From positions 1-33,919 of the forward strand of contig NZ_JAXKVW010000019.1 in NCBI RefSeq assembly GCF_036172515.1: a stretch of DNA of 33,919 nt. Direction: 5' to 3'. The DNA comes from Flexistipes sp. (GTDB lineage Bacteria > Chrysiogenota > Deferribacteres > Deferribacterales > Flexistipitaceae). The notes under the pieces were generated by a model, which did not search any database, was not told the DNA's origin, and was given only the letters and a program-made list of their open reading frames with translations. Positions 1 through 7,220 of the stretch are shown here, one piece after another. Each line of letters begins with the position of its first letter. Position 1 is the stretch's first letter. The translations under genes and the position numbers were made by a program.

Positions 1-250
1 TTGTTATGACAATGCAGTTGCTGAGAGTTTTTTCAAGACACTGAAGAGCGAGTTAATATATCAGGAAGGTAAATACAACACTCGCAAGGAAGCGAGGATG
101 AGTATTTTTGAGTATATTGAGTGTTATTATAACTCAAAAAGGACTCATTCAGCTATTGAATACAATACTCCGAGAGAGAAACTGGAACTATATTATAAAG
201 AAATGGAGCAATGTGCTTAACTTTTTGTGTAGAAAAAGGTGGAAAGTCCA
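1..250 (+). mobile_element. Right end of an IS3-family insertion sequence
   Basis: The window opens inside an insertion sequence. It contains the C-terminal part of an IS3-type transposase (stop at 218-220), then about 30 bp ending in GGTGGAAAGTCCA at 250. Read from outside, that end starts TGGACTTTCCACC, the kind of TG...CA terminus that IS3-family elements have. The left end and the target duplication lie outside the window, so the boundary at 250 is inferred from the terminal bases and from the change to an unrelated gene. Confidence 0.75.
2..220 (+). CDS. IS3-family transposase (OrfB), C-terminal 72 residues
   Basis: This is the end of a DDE-type integrase-like transposase that cuts and joins the IS ends. 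The visible part reads [16 protein letters not shown] near its start. It carries the last acidic residue of the DDE triad (E of AES) with a lysine seven residues later, as in the IS3 family. The conserved tail [15 protein letters not shown] follows, then the usual P-R-E ending. The frame is open from base 2 to the TAA at 218-220, and the N-terminal part is cut by the window edge. Whether the full element is intact cannot be judged here. Confidence 0.85.
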   Translation, partial: CYDNAVAESFFKTLKSELIYQEGKYNTRKEARMSIFEYIECYYNSKRTHSAIEYNTPREKLELYYKEMEQCA

Positions 251-257
251 TAATAGG

Positions 258-1400
258 GTGTTGGAAAATTGCGAACTGACATTCGAGAGATTAAAGTTAA
301 GTCTTCCTGACAAAAAACGACCATTCTATGAAAAGCTAAATATTGATAATACAAGGGGGGCTCTTGTTTACGGTCAACGGGGAGTGGGAAAAACTACATT
401 TCTTCTTGATAAAATTCGGAACAAAAATTTCCTGTATTTCAGTGCGGATAATCCTCTGATTTCATCCCTCCCTCTGTACGATTTTGTGCAGGAAATATTT
501 AAGAAAGGTTATGAAGGTATCGTTATTGACGAGATTCACCATTCAAACAGCTGGAGCTTGAATGTAAAAGCTCTCTTTGATGATTACCCTGATAAATATA
601 TATGGATCAGTGATAGCAGCAATCTTATGCTGAAAAAATCTGTCGCTGATTTATCCAGAAGATTTGTGCAGTACCGGATTCCCATGCTTTCGTTTCGTGA
701 ATATGTGTACTTAGTTACAGGTAGGTTAACAGAAAAAATTGATATTTTTAATTTTCAAAAATCATTTTTATCAGATATAAGCGAACTCAATATTTTAAAA
801 TTGTTTAATGATTATCTCGATTTTGGAATAAGACCTATTTTTTTTGAGGGTGAATACTGTTCCAGATTAAAAAATCTGATTGGAAAATCTCTCTATAGTG
901 ACATACCTTTTTATGTTAAATCTATCCAGGACAGCCATTTGAGGTTAATGAATGCTATTATCGGACATCTTTTGATTTCACCTGTACCTACTATAAATGT
1001 TTCAGGAATGTGCAGTGAATGGGGAATAGGTAAAGAAAAATTATATGATATTCTATATGTTATGGAACATTCGGAGCTGATTAACATTGTGCGGAAAAAA
1101 AATAAACACAACTATTCAAAAGGGTCAAAAATATTTTTATCTGACCCTTCTTGTTACCATTGTTTCAGAGGAGATATCGGAAATGTAAGAGAGGCCTTTT
1201 TTGTGTTGTCGATGAAGGAATTGTACGAGTTATACGCAAGTGATGATGAAAAAGAGTGTGATTATATTGTAAATAATAAAAAATTTGAAATCGGCGGCAG
1301 AAATAAAAAACGAAAAAATGCTGAGTATATCGTATCTGATGATTTAGACATTCCGTTGGGCAACAGACTGCCCCTCTGGATGGCAGGTTTTCAATATTGA
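258..1400 (+). CDS. AAA (AAA_14) ATPase with C-terminal DUF4143 domain
   Basis: A predicted cytoplasmic P-loop ATPase of the AAA_14/DUF4143 type, about 380 residues from a GTG at 258. Residues 39-47 (GQRGVGKTT) are the Walker A motif and VIDE at about 89-92 is Walker B. A sensor-like WISDSS follows at about 115, then the family's SRRFVQYRIPMLSFREY segment. The C-terminal end, FEIGGRNKKRKNAEYI...GNRLPLWMAGFQY, is the usual end of this family, so the gene is complete at that side. The frame stays open upstream to 108, but that stretch is the transposase read in another frame. The likely start is therefore GTG 258 or TTG 261, and the IS ends only 7 bp upstream. The molecular role of this family is not established, and a loss of a few N-terminal codons to the IS cannot be excluded. 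Confidence 0.8.
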   Translation: MLENCELTFERLKLSLPDKKRPFYEKLNIDNTRGALVYGQRGVGKTTFLLDKIRNKNFLYFSADNPLISSLPLYDFVQEIFKKGYEGIVIDEIHHSNSWSLNVKALFDDYPDKYIWISDSSNLMLKKSVADLSRRFVQYRIPMLSFREYVYLVTGRLTEKIDIFNFQKSFLSDISELNILKLFNDYLDFGIRPIFFEGEYCSRLKNLIGKSLYSDIPFYVKSIQDSHLRLMNAIIGHLLISPVPTINVSGMCSEWGIGKEKLYDILYVMEHSELINIVRKKNKHNYSKGSKIFLSDPSCYHCFRGDIGNVREAFFVLSMKELYELYASDDEKECDYIVNNKKFEIGGRNKKRKNAEYIVSDDLDIPLGNRLPLWMAGFQY

Positions 1401-1474
1401 TTAAGATGGATGTGGGAAAGATATGGGTTCAACATTTAATGTCTGCCCACTCAACCAATAACCGGTACACTAAT

Positions 1475-1528
1475 ACACCACCTTCCCCATCTCACAATCT
1501 CTCTATCTCCCCAGTTCACTATCTCCAG
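1475..1528. repeat. Pyrimidine-rich low-complexity tract (copy 1 of 5)
   Basis: A run built from variants of TCACTATCTCCCC and CACCTTCCCCATC fills the gap between two convergent genes. Similar runs, on either strand, lie at 5939-5998, 17891-17970, 26191-26230 and 33536-33571, always between genes. There is no ORF, regular unit length or strong hairpin in it. Confidence 0.6.
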
Positions 1529-1964
1529 CCATCGTCCTGAAAATATATTTGTTTAAAATTGATATTAATATGACTGCCAGAAGAATACGCACGCCGATGA
1601 TAATAAAACCGTTTGCTCCCACAGCGACAAAAAGAAGTGTATCTTCAAAAACGGCGTGACATACGGCAAGAAAATATGATGTCAGAGCGATATCTTTGCT
1701 GTTCATCTTCCTTTCCTGCACATTTTTCAGAAGAATTCCGGCACCGTAGGCAATCCCCAGAACAATCCCCACCACCATAGTAATTGAAGCATTGGATGAT
1801 ATTCCGATAGTCTGCATAGGTCTGTCTAAAAGTTTCTTAGTCCAATTGTAAAAGCGAGAATTTTCATAAAACTCGTATACGATTAAAAGCAGTGTAATAA
1901 TTATAAATATTTTAAGACTTAAAAGGCACGCTTCAATTACCGATTGTGTTATATTTAAGTCCAT
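1503..1964 (-). CDS. Small integral membrane protein with nucleoside-recognition (Gate) domain, second half of a pair
   Basis: A 153-residue inner-membrane protein with about four hydrophobic segments. It resembles half of the Gate/'nucleoside recognition' fold seen in SpmA, SpmB and YjiH-type proteins. Visible features are the glycine-rich TMVVGIVLGIAYGAGIL segment and SYFLAVCHAVFEDTLLF, which matches the H-x-x-[FV]-E-[DE]-T pattern of these domains. Its start ATG overlaps the end of the upstream gene by 10 bp, so the two are translationally coupled and probably form a hetero-oligomer. The transported substrate is unknown. The name reflects domain resemblance only. Confidence 0.7.
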   Translation of the reverse strand: MDLNITQSVIEACLLSLKIFIIITLLLIVYEFYENSRFYNWTKKLLDRPMQTIGISSNASITMVVGIVLGIAYGAGILLKNVQERKMNSKDIALTSYFLAVCHAVFEDTLLFVAVGANGFIIIGVRILLAVILISILNKYIFRTMAGDSELGR

Positions 1965-2377
1965 AAAATATTTACTCCCATGGCGGCTACACAGGCTGTC
2001 GCAATTCTAAGGATTACTACGGAATAAGCTTTAACACCTGAGCGGCTGAGAATTATCGTCTCTATAACAAGATTGTGCGCGATTCCGAGAAATAGTCCTA
2101 TTATTGTGATTTCTTTTACAGAGAGTGAAAGCGGAGCCATGGCGGCAATTGCCGGATACAGGTTAAGCAGCATTCCGGATATAATTGCAACTGCAGCTTC
2201 ACTCGGCAAACCCAGGACTCCCATTACCGGTTTGAAAACAAGACTGATTTTACTCAAATAGCCGCTCTGCTCCAGAACATCCACGATAACGTAAAAGGGC
2301 AGCATGTAAACAATAATCTTTGTACTTATTTTCAGACCGTTTCTCAGGCCGTTTTTTATGTTGTTTACAAATTCCAT
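1955..2377 (-). CDS. Small integral membrane protein with nucleoside-recognition (Gate) domain, first half of a pair
   Basis: A 140-residue membrane protein, first gene of a two-gene minus-strand unit. An amphipathic N-terminus (NNIKNGLRNGLKISTKIIVYMLPFYVIVDVL) leads into three further hydrophobic spans. GIAHNLVIETIIL is the counterpart of the CHAVFEDTLLF motif in its partner. Both proteins belong to the Gate superfamily by motif, which includes SpmA/SpmB of spore formers and solute transporters. No sporulation context exists here. The gene diverges from rlmB across a 60-bp gap. No convincing ribosome-binding site precedes the ATG at 2377, so the start is likely but not certain. Confidence 0.7.
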   Translation of the reverse strand: MEFVNNIKNGLRNGLKISTKIIVYMLPFYVIVDVLEQSGYLSKISLVFKPVMGVLGLPSEAAVAIISGMLLNLYPAIAAMAPLSLSVKEITIIGLFLGIAHNLVIETIILSRSGVKAYSVVILRIATACVAAMGVNILWT

Positions 2378-2396
2378 AGCAGGTGATATTAGAGTA

Positions 2397-2408
2397 ATTC
2401 AGCTGAAT
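2397..2408. promoter_or_regulatory. 12-bp palindrome between divergent genes
   Basis: ATTCAGCTGAAT is a perfect palindrome in the 60-bp gap between the Gate-protein pair and rlmB. Its position would let one bound protein affect both directions. No clear -35/-10 pair was recognised on either strand, so a regulatory role is inference. Confidence 0.35.
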
Positions 2409-2437
2409 ATGCAATCAGAATATAAAGGGAGCGGAAT

Positions 2438-3118
2438 GTGATTGTTTACGGCAAGAATCCTTTTTTGGAAGCTTTGAAAACGGGCAATATACGTAAAGCA
2501 TATATAAAGGAAACTGATGAGTATAAAAACATTCTGATAAAAAACAAAATTACTTTTGATGTTTTAAAAAACGCTGAATTCAATGAAAAATTCGGTCTTG
2601 AAGCACAAGGGGTGGCTTTTGAATCAAACCTGAAATTTAAAGATGAGTATGAGATAGATACCGACCTCTCTTCACTTAAAATAGCAGTTCTGGATCATAT
2701 ACAGGATCCTCAGAATTTCGGCGCTATTATACGTTCAGGTCACTGTTTTGGAATAAATCATTTTGTTGTCGCAAAAAATAACCAGGTGAACATTACTCCG
2801 GCGGTGGTTAAAGCAAGTGCAGGCAGCATCTTCCATGTAAATTTATATATGGCTGTTAATATTGCCCGGTTTTTGGAAAGACTTAAAAAAGAAAATTTTT
2901 TTGTATATGCTGCTGATGTTAATGCTTCCCTTGCATTAAAGAATGTGAGCTTTGCTGAAAAATCCGTTGTAATATTAGGCTCAGAAGGCAAAGGGATAAG
3001 GCCTAATGTTTTAAAAAGGGCTGATGAAAGATTTTACATTCCCATGTACGGCAAAATTGATTCTCTCAATGTTTCCCAGAGTGCAACTATTGTTTTTTAC
3101 CATATGCACTATTTCTAA
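2438..3118 (+). CDS. rlmB: 23S rRNA 2'-O-ribose methyltransferase RlmB (TrmH/SpoU family)
   Basis: A SPOUT-class, SAM-dependent methyltransferase expected to methylate the ribose of G2251 (E. coli numbering) in the 23S rRNA P-loop. The short N-terminal substrate-binding domain (about residues 1-75, opening VYGKNPFLEAL) is followed by the three SpoU motifs: LDHIQDPQNFGAIIRSG, then VVILGSEGKGI, then IPMYGKIDSLNVSQSATI, whose trefoil knot binds SAM. At 226 residues it is a little shorter than E. coli RlmB. Translation starts at GTG 2438 behind a GGGAG site about six bases upstream. A neighbouring TrmH-family specificity cannot be excluded from sequence alone. Confidence 0.85.
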   Translation: MIVYGKNPFLEALKTGNIRKAYIKETDEYKNILIKNKITFDVLKNAEFNEKFGLEAQGVAFESNLKFKDEYEIDTDLSSLKIAVLDHIQDPQNFGAIIRSGHCFGINHFVVAKNNQVNITPAVVKASAGSIFHVNLYMAVNIARFLERLKKENFFVYAADVNASLALKNVSFAEKSVVILGSEGKGIRPNVLKRADERFYIPMYGKIDSLNVSQSATIVFYHMHYF

Positions 3119-3240
3119 AGTTTCTGCATTATCTATCAAAACCTTTTAGTAACCATCTGAAATAATTTTCGCCTCAGGGCTGACCGTGGTTTTTATTTAA
3201 CATTTTCCTTATTAAAAGAAATGATTCATTTTTAACAATC

Positions 3241-3249
3241 TGTTATAAT
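3241..3249 (+). promoter_or_regulatory. Extended -10 promoter for the P-type ATPase
   Basis: TGTTATAAT is a full TG-n-TATAAT extended -10 element. It has no good -35 box at the usual distance, which extended -10 promoters tolerate. Transcription would start near 3256 and give a leader of about 75 nt before the ATG at 3332. Confidence 0.6.
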
Positions 3250-3266
3250 TTGAATAAGAATACAAG

Positions 3267-3301
3267 TTTCCCACTGGCGTGTAATCAGTGCAGGTGGGAA
3301 A
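3267..3301 (+). promoter_or_regulatory. Hairpin in the 5' leader of the P-type ATPase
   Basis: TTTCCCAC at 3267-3274 can pair perfectly with GTGGGAAA at 3294-3301. An alternative inner pairing, CACTG (3272-3276) with CAGTG (3286-3290), competes with it. The structure lies between the predicted transcription start and the AAGGAGACGGG ribosome-binding region at 3321-3331. Two mutually exclusive pairings would suit a switch, but no known riboswitch class was recognised. Confidence 0.45.
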
Positions 3302-3331
3302 TTTAAGTAAGATATTATTCAAGGAGACGGG

Positions 3332-5923
3332 ATGAAGGCATTTTTGCTTTCTAAAGAAGATACTTTAAAAAGACTGAATTCTTCAGTTAAAGGGCTTATT
3401 TCCTCAGAAGCTGAGAAAAGATTGAAAAGATACGGGTTGAACAAACTGCCTGAAGAGAAAAGGGTAAATATCCTAAAAATATTCCTCACCCAGTTTAAAA
3501 GCCCGTTGATTTATGTTCTACTTCTGGCCGCCGTTGTCAGTATTGTGATAGGCCATATGACCGATGCGGTTTTTATATTTGCCGTACTAATGATAAATGC
3601 CCTGATCGGCACGTTTCAGGAGTTCAGTGCCTGGAAAAAATCCACTGCTCTTAAAGACAAAGTGAAGACAGTCTGTCAGGTGTTAAGAGACGGGAGTAAG
3701 ATTACCGTTGAAAGCGAAAACATAACGCTGGGTGATATTGTCTTTTTGGAGTCGGGCTCCAAGGTTCCCGCTGATATCAGACTGATTGAGGAAAGGAAGC
3801 TGAAAGTTGATGAATCGCTGCTTACCGGTGAAAGTGTCGAAGTGGAAAAAGACCCTGAAGCTGTTTACCATGATGAATCCATTCCTGTTGCCGACAGGAA
3901 AAATATGCTTTTTGCCGGCTCTTATGTGGCTGCGGGAAGAGCCACAGGCGTTGTCAGTGATATAGGCGAAAACACGGAAGTTGGTAAGATTGCCGCCCTG
4001 CTGGCATCTTCGGAAAGCGGTAAATCACCGTTGATTACCCGGATGGAAAAATTCTCGCTTCATCTTGTGTATATTATTCTGGGTGTGGTTCTTCTTTTCG
4101 CTGTTATCGGTATGATGCGTGGTATGGGGCTGACCGATCTGTTTTTCTTTTCCGTGGCTCTTGCAGTAGCAGCTATTCCTGAAGGACTTCCTGTTGCCAT
4201 CTCAATAGCTTTGACGGCGGGCGGTATTGCTATGAGCAAGCGCAATGTTATTATCCGCAAACTGGCTTCTATAGAAAGCCTGGGCTCATGTACACTGATA
4301 GCAAGCGATAAAACCGGGACATTGACGAAAAATGAGCTTACCGTCAAACATTTTATTAATCCCCGGGGTGAAAATCTTAATTGGGATGAAATTCCGATTC
4401 AGGCAAAACAGGCCTTTTATTTCTGCAATGAAGCTTCCGCAGTCATTAATGACGGATGGGAGTTTTTTGGTGATCAGGTGGATGTGGCTTTGCTGAAGTT
4501 TATCAGGGAAAATGATGAGAAATTTCTTCAAAAGCTTTACGGGTGCAGGAAAATTGATGAAATACCTTATGAGCCTGTTAACGGTTTTGCTGCAGCATCT
4601 ACGGAAATTGATAAAGAAATATACCATTTTGCCAAAGGGTCTGCAGAAAATATTCTTGAATTTTGTTCTTTGAATAATGAGGACAAAACAAGTATTATTC
4701 TTGAAGTGGATTCGTGGGCTGCTAAAGGGTACAGGACGATTGCATTTGCCTGCAAAAAAAGCTCAACGAATGGTGTAGACCTGGAGAAAATGACATTTCT
4801 GGGGTTTGTTGCAATAATTGATCCGCTGAGAGAAGGAGTGAAAGAAGCCATACAGGACGCTTTTAAGGCAGGAATCAAGGTTATTATGATTACAGGGGAT
4901 CATCCGGCTACTGCCTATACTATTGCAGAAGAACTGGGGGTTGTTTCAGATTTTAATGAAGTAATTAACGGTTATGATTTAGCCAAAATAGAGGATTTCG
5001 AAGAGAAAAAACGCATAGTTTTAAATAAAAACGTTTTTGCCAGGATAAGTCCGGAGCAGAAGAAAGAGCTTGTATCAATATTTGAAGATGCCGGACATTT
5101 CATTGCCGTAACCGGAGACGGCGTAAACGATGCCCCTGCTCTGAAATATGCCAATGTCGGTGTCAGTATGGGCAAAAGCGGGACTGATGTGGCCAGGGAG
5201 TCATCGGATGTTGTTATTACGGATGATCATTTTCAGTCCATTGTAAACGGAATAGAAGAGGGCAGAATAGCGTATGATAATATAAGAAAGATTATTTTTC
5301 TTCTTATATCAACGGGTGCTGCTGAGATAATACTGGTTACATTTTCCGTTGTGTTTAATACCCCAATGTCCCTTACCCCGCTTCAAATACTATGGCTTAA
5401 TCTGGTAACCAACGGAGTGCAGGACGTTGCACTTGCCCTTGAAAAAGGTGAGCCGGGCGTTCTTAAGCGTAAACCCCGCTCACCTGATGAAGGAATTTTT
5501 GATTCAATTATGATCAGAAGGGTTTTGATGTCTGGATTGTATATGGGACTGGTAGCATTCGGGGCGTTTTATTTCTTTTATTCCAGCGGATATTCTGTTT
5601 TTGAGTCAAGAAATTATGCTCTTCTTCTTATGGTGCTTTTTGAAAATGTTCATGTATTTAACAGCAGATCTGAAACGCTTCAGATTTGGAAAATCAAGCT
5701 TTTTGAAAATAAATTTTTGGTACCGATGGTACTCTTTGCTCAATTGGTACATATTGCAAGTATGCATATTCCTGTAATGCAGGAAGTTCTTGATGTGCAG
5801 CCTGTGGGTATAAACACCTGGATTGTATTGCTGCTTATTGCTACAGGACTGTTGATTTTGATGGAGTTTGATAAATGGGTGGCAAGAGGTGTAAGCCGTA
5901 ATGGTAAGAGCCGTGATGCGTGA
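3332..5923 (+). CDS. P2-type cation-transporting ATPase
   Basis: An inner-membrane ATP-driven cation pump of 863 residues. In order it has an N-terminal cation_ATPase_N region, membrane helices M1-M2, the actuator domain with TGE at about 165-167, M3-M4 with PEGLP, and the phosphorylated aspartate D326 in DKTGTLT. The nucleotide-binding domain follows, then TGDHPAT and TGDGVNDAPAL hinge motifs, and the six C-terminal helices. The layout is that of the SERCA/PacL group, but ligand positions differ. Compared with SERCA, M5 has STGAAE (G662 in place of N768, E665 kept) and M6 has NLVTNG (N694 in place of D800). Calcium specificity is therefore doubtful; Ca2+, Mn2+ or a monovalent ion are all possible. 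A strong GGAGACGGG site precedes the ATG. The last residues (SRNGKSRDA) are encoded by a repetitive GTGATGCGTGACGCGTGATG-like tract. Confidence 0.85.
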   Translation: MKAFLLSKEDTLKRLNSSVKGLISSEAEKRLKRYGLNKLPEEKRVNILKIFLTQFKSPLIYVLLLAAVVSIVIGHMTDAVFIFAVLMINALIGTFQEFSAWKKSTALKDKVKTVCQVLRDGSKITVESENITLGDIVFLESGSKVPADIRLIEERKLKVDESLLTGESVEVEKDPEAVYHDESIPVADRKNMLFAGSYVAAGRATGVVSDIGENTEVGKIAALLASSESGKSPLITRMEKFSLHLVYIILGVVLLFAVIGMMRGMGLTDLFFFSVALAVAAIPEGLPVAISIALTAGGIAMSKRNVIIRKLASIESLGSCTLIASDKTGTLTKNELTVKHFINPRGENLNWDEIPIQAKQAFYFCNEASAVINDGWEFFGDQVDVALLKFIRENDEKFLQKLYGCRKIDEIPYEPVNGFAAASTEIDKEIYHFAKGSAENILEFCSLNNEDKTSIILEVDSWAAKGYRTIAFACKKSSTNGVDLEKMTFLGFVAIIDPLREGVKEAIQDAFKAGIKVIMITGDHPATAYTIAEELGVVSDFNEVINGYDLAKIEDFEEKKRIVLNKNVFARISPEQKKELVSIFEDAGHFIAVTGDGVNDAPALKYANVGVSMGKSGTDVARESSDVVITDDHFQSIVNGIEEGRIAYDNIRKIIFLLISTGAAEIILVTFSVVFNTPMSLTPLQILWLNLVTNGVQDVALALEKGEPGVLKRKPRSPDEGIFDSIMIRRVLMSGLYMGLVAFGAFYFFYSSGYSVFESRNYALLLMVLFENVHVFNSRSETLQIWKIKLFENKFLVPMVLFAQLVHIASMHIPVMQEVLDVQPVGINTWIVLLLIATGLLILMEFDKWVARGVSRNGKSRDA

Positions 5924-5938
5924 CGCGTGATGGGTAAT

Positions 5939-5998
5939 GAGTGAAATAAAAAAGTAGGGAGATAGTGAAATGGGGAGATGGGGAGTAGGGAAATAGGT
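5939..5998. repeat. Purine-rich low-complexity tract (copy 2 of 5)
   Basis: The run of GGGAGATAGTGAAATGGGGAG-like units directly follows the stop codon of the P-type ATPase. It is the reverse-strand version of the tracts at 1475-1528 and 17891-17970. It has no coding potential and no regular period. Confidence 0.55.
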
Positions 5999-6049
5999 AA
6001 AGGCAAAGGAGCCAGCCGCGCATACAACATTATAAAATTATAAATCATA

Positions 6050-6190
6050 CTTCGTCATTGTTCACCCTGTTAAATATCAGCTTCGCTGATTGCCTGTGGC
6101 ATTTAACAGGGCAGCGAGTGCTAACGACGAAGCAATTTCTCATTTGAGATTACCACATCGACTGCTAACGAGCGGACTCCTTGCAATGAC
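6050..6190. repeat. Dispersed palindromic repeat carrying a three-way-junction module (copy 1)
   Basis: The outer arms are CTTCGTC (6050-6056) with GACGAAG (6126-6132), and GTCATTG (6054-6060) with CAATGAC (6184-6190). Inside, 6065-6111 folds as a closed stem of 11 perfect pairs (6065-6075 with 6101-6111). This encloses a 6-bp hairpin (ATCAGC-TTC-GCTGAT) and a small GCC-TGT-GGC hairpin. The same composite recurs at 16567-16717, and a sequence-divergent module with the same fold lies at 29072-29120. It is not a tRNA: arm lengths and conserved loops do not fit. Confidence 0.75.
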
Positions 6191-6515
6191 ACCGCATTAG
6201 TGAAACTGTGAAGAGGAGAAGTCGTAATTTGTTAGGTGGCTTATTATTATATTGGTTGAGCAGCTGAATAGGATATTAATATTAAGTGTTAAGTGCTAAG
6301 CAGTAATTTAAGCACCTTCGTGAACATTGGTTATTTAAGCGGACATGCTCTTTTCGCAGTAAATAACTACGAATAATAATAAATAACTATTTACTTTCAC
6401 TTTTAACGTTGAATCTTGAACGTTATTATTGCCGAACTTCCTGACTTGAGCTAAGCCTTATACTGGATAAGTACGCAATTTCGCGTTTACAGGATCTCTC
6501 TCAGAGGGGTCTGTG
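6191..6515. other. Gene-free AT-rich stretch with two inverted repeats
   Basis: No convincing ORF is present. GTTATTTA (6330-6337) pairs with TAAATAAC (6360-6367), and TAACGTT (6404-6410) pairs with AACGTTA (6419-6425). A drifting TTAAGTGTTAAGTGCTAAG-like run lies around 6285-6303. A hairpin, GTCTGT-GTCA-ACAGAC at 6509-6524, spans the stop codon of the adjoining arsR gene. None is followed by a T-run, so no intrinsic terminator is claimed. Confidence 0.4.
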
Positions 6516-6848
6516 TCAACAGACGAGATCTTCTCTGCTGATTTTTTTCACTTTTTCGGTATCATTTCTGAAAACTTCATCATCAGCAAGTTTAGATTTT
6601 AAAAGGTTGAGAATACTTAAGGCAAAATCGTTTTCGGCCAAGCGGTAAACAACCCACCTGCCTTCCTTGGAATCCTCAATTAGCCTGGCGTATTTGAGAT
6701 TTTTAAGATGAGCGGAAATAGTGGATAAAGCAACATTAAGAACTGCGTTAATTTCGCATACACACATCGGCCTTTCGGCCAGCATCATAAAAATTCTCAG
6801 TCTGTTCTCGTCACCCAACGATTTAAATAGAGCCGCAACTTCTCTCAT
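6516..6848 (-). CDS. ArsR/SmtB-family repressor with CxC metal motif
   Basis: A 110-residue winged-helix DNA-binding repressor. Helix 3 carries C29-V-C31 (RPMCVCEIN), matching the ELCVCDL motif with which E. coli ArsR senses As(III)/Sb(III). The recognition helix follows as ALSTISAHLKNLKYARLI, then the beta-wing (EGRWVVYRL). A further cysteine is the last residue. It is the second gene of a two-repressor unit, six bases after the first, so it presumably shares the promoter at about 7190-7218. No arsenite pump, arsenate reductase or methyltransferase lies next to it; its target may be its own operon or genes elsewhere. Metalloid sensing is an inference from the CxC pair. Confidence 0.8.
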   Translation of the reverse strand: MREVAALFKSLGDENRLRIFMMLAERPMCVCEINAVLNVALSTISAHLKNLKYARLIEDSKEGRWVVYRLAENDFALSILNLLKSKLADDEVFRNDTEKVKKISREDLVC

Positions 6849-6854
6849 CTCAAA

Positions 6855-7151
6855 TCAAGTGCAATCAACTTCCACATTGCAAACTTCCGTAAGTTTTTTC
6901 AACATTTCAGCCACTGCCTCATCGACCACTTTGTAGCATACAGTTGTTCCTTCACGTCTGCCTTCGATGATTCCTTTATTTTTCAAAATACTCAAATGCT
7001 GACTTGTAGTAGCCTGGGGTACCTGAAGACCATTGCAGATTTTTGTTACATTACATTCATTTTCCATTAAACCGAGAATAATCTTCAATCTCACCGGATG
7101 TCCGATAGCTTTAAGCTTCTCAGAATAATCTTCTAACCACATTTTGTCCAT
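6855..7151 (-). CDS. ArsR-family winged-helix regulator
   Basis: A 98-residue ArsR-type repressor. The fold is clear: an N-terminal dimerisation helix (KLKAIGHPVRLKIILGLM), recognition helix VPQATTSQHLSILKNKGII and wing EGRREGTTVCYKV. Cysteines at 33, 39, 72, 91 and 97 are available for metal or thiol sensing. The helix-3 site (NECNVTKICNGL) lacks the CxC of its neighbour, so the two probably respond to different signals. The start at 7151 is preceded by GAGGGAAG at good spacing. A promoter overlapping a perfect palindrome lies upstream, the usual arrangement for autoregulation in this family. The effector cannot be named. Confidence 0.8.
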   Translation of the reverse strand: MDKMWLEDYSEKLKAIGHPVRLKIILGLMENECNVTKICNGLQVPQATTSQHLSILKNKGIIEGRREGTTVCYKVVDEAVAEMLKKLTEVCNVEVDCT

Positions 7152-7180
7152 ATTCTTCCCTCTTTGGTTATTTAATTCTC

Positions 7181-7218
7181 ATATATGCATATATATATTA
7201 ACACAGCAATTTAGTCAA
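7181..7218 (-). promoter_or_regulatory. arsR-pair promoter overlapping a palindromic operator
   Basis: On the minus strand, TTGACT (7213-7218) and TATATA (7190-7195) are separated by 17 bp, a near-consensus sigma-70 promoter. The -10 box overlaps the perfect palindrome ATATATGCATATAT (7181-7194). A repressor bound there would block transcription of its own gene. The site begins just beyond the stop codon of the upstream transporter gene. Confidence 0.65.
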
Positions 7219-7220
7219 GT

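Noticed and set aside
108-257. Upstream extension of the ATPase reading frame to an ATG at 108
   Set aside because: That stretch is the IS3 transposase read in another frame; the residues match no ATPase N-terminus.
3332-5923. Firm call of a calcium pump
   Set aside because: Two ion-ligand positions in M5 and M6 differ from SERCA, so only a P2-type cation ATPase is claimed.
6065-6111. tRNA gene, because of the cloverleaf-like fold
   Set aside because: Too short, with no TTC loop, anticodon arm or acceptor-like end, and the stem sequence differs between copies.
6509-6524. Intrinsic terminator of the arsR pair
   Set aside because: The stem is good but no T-run follows on the minus strand.
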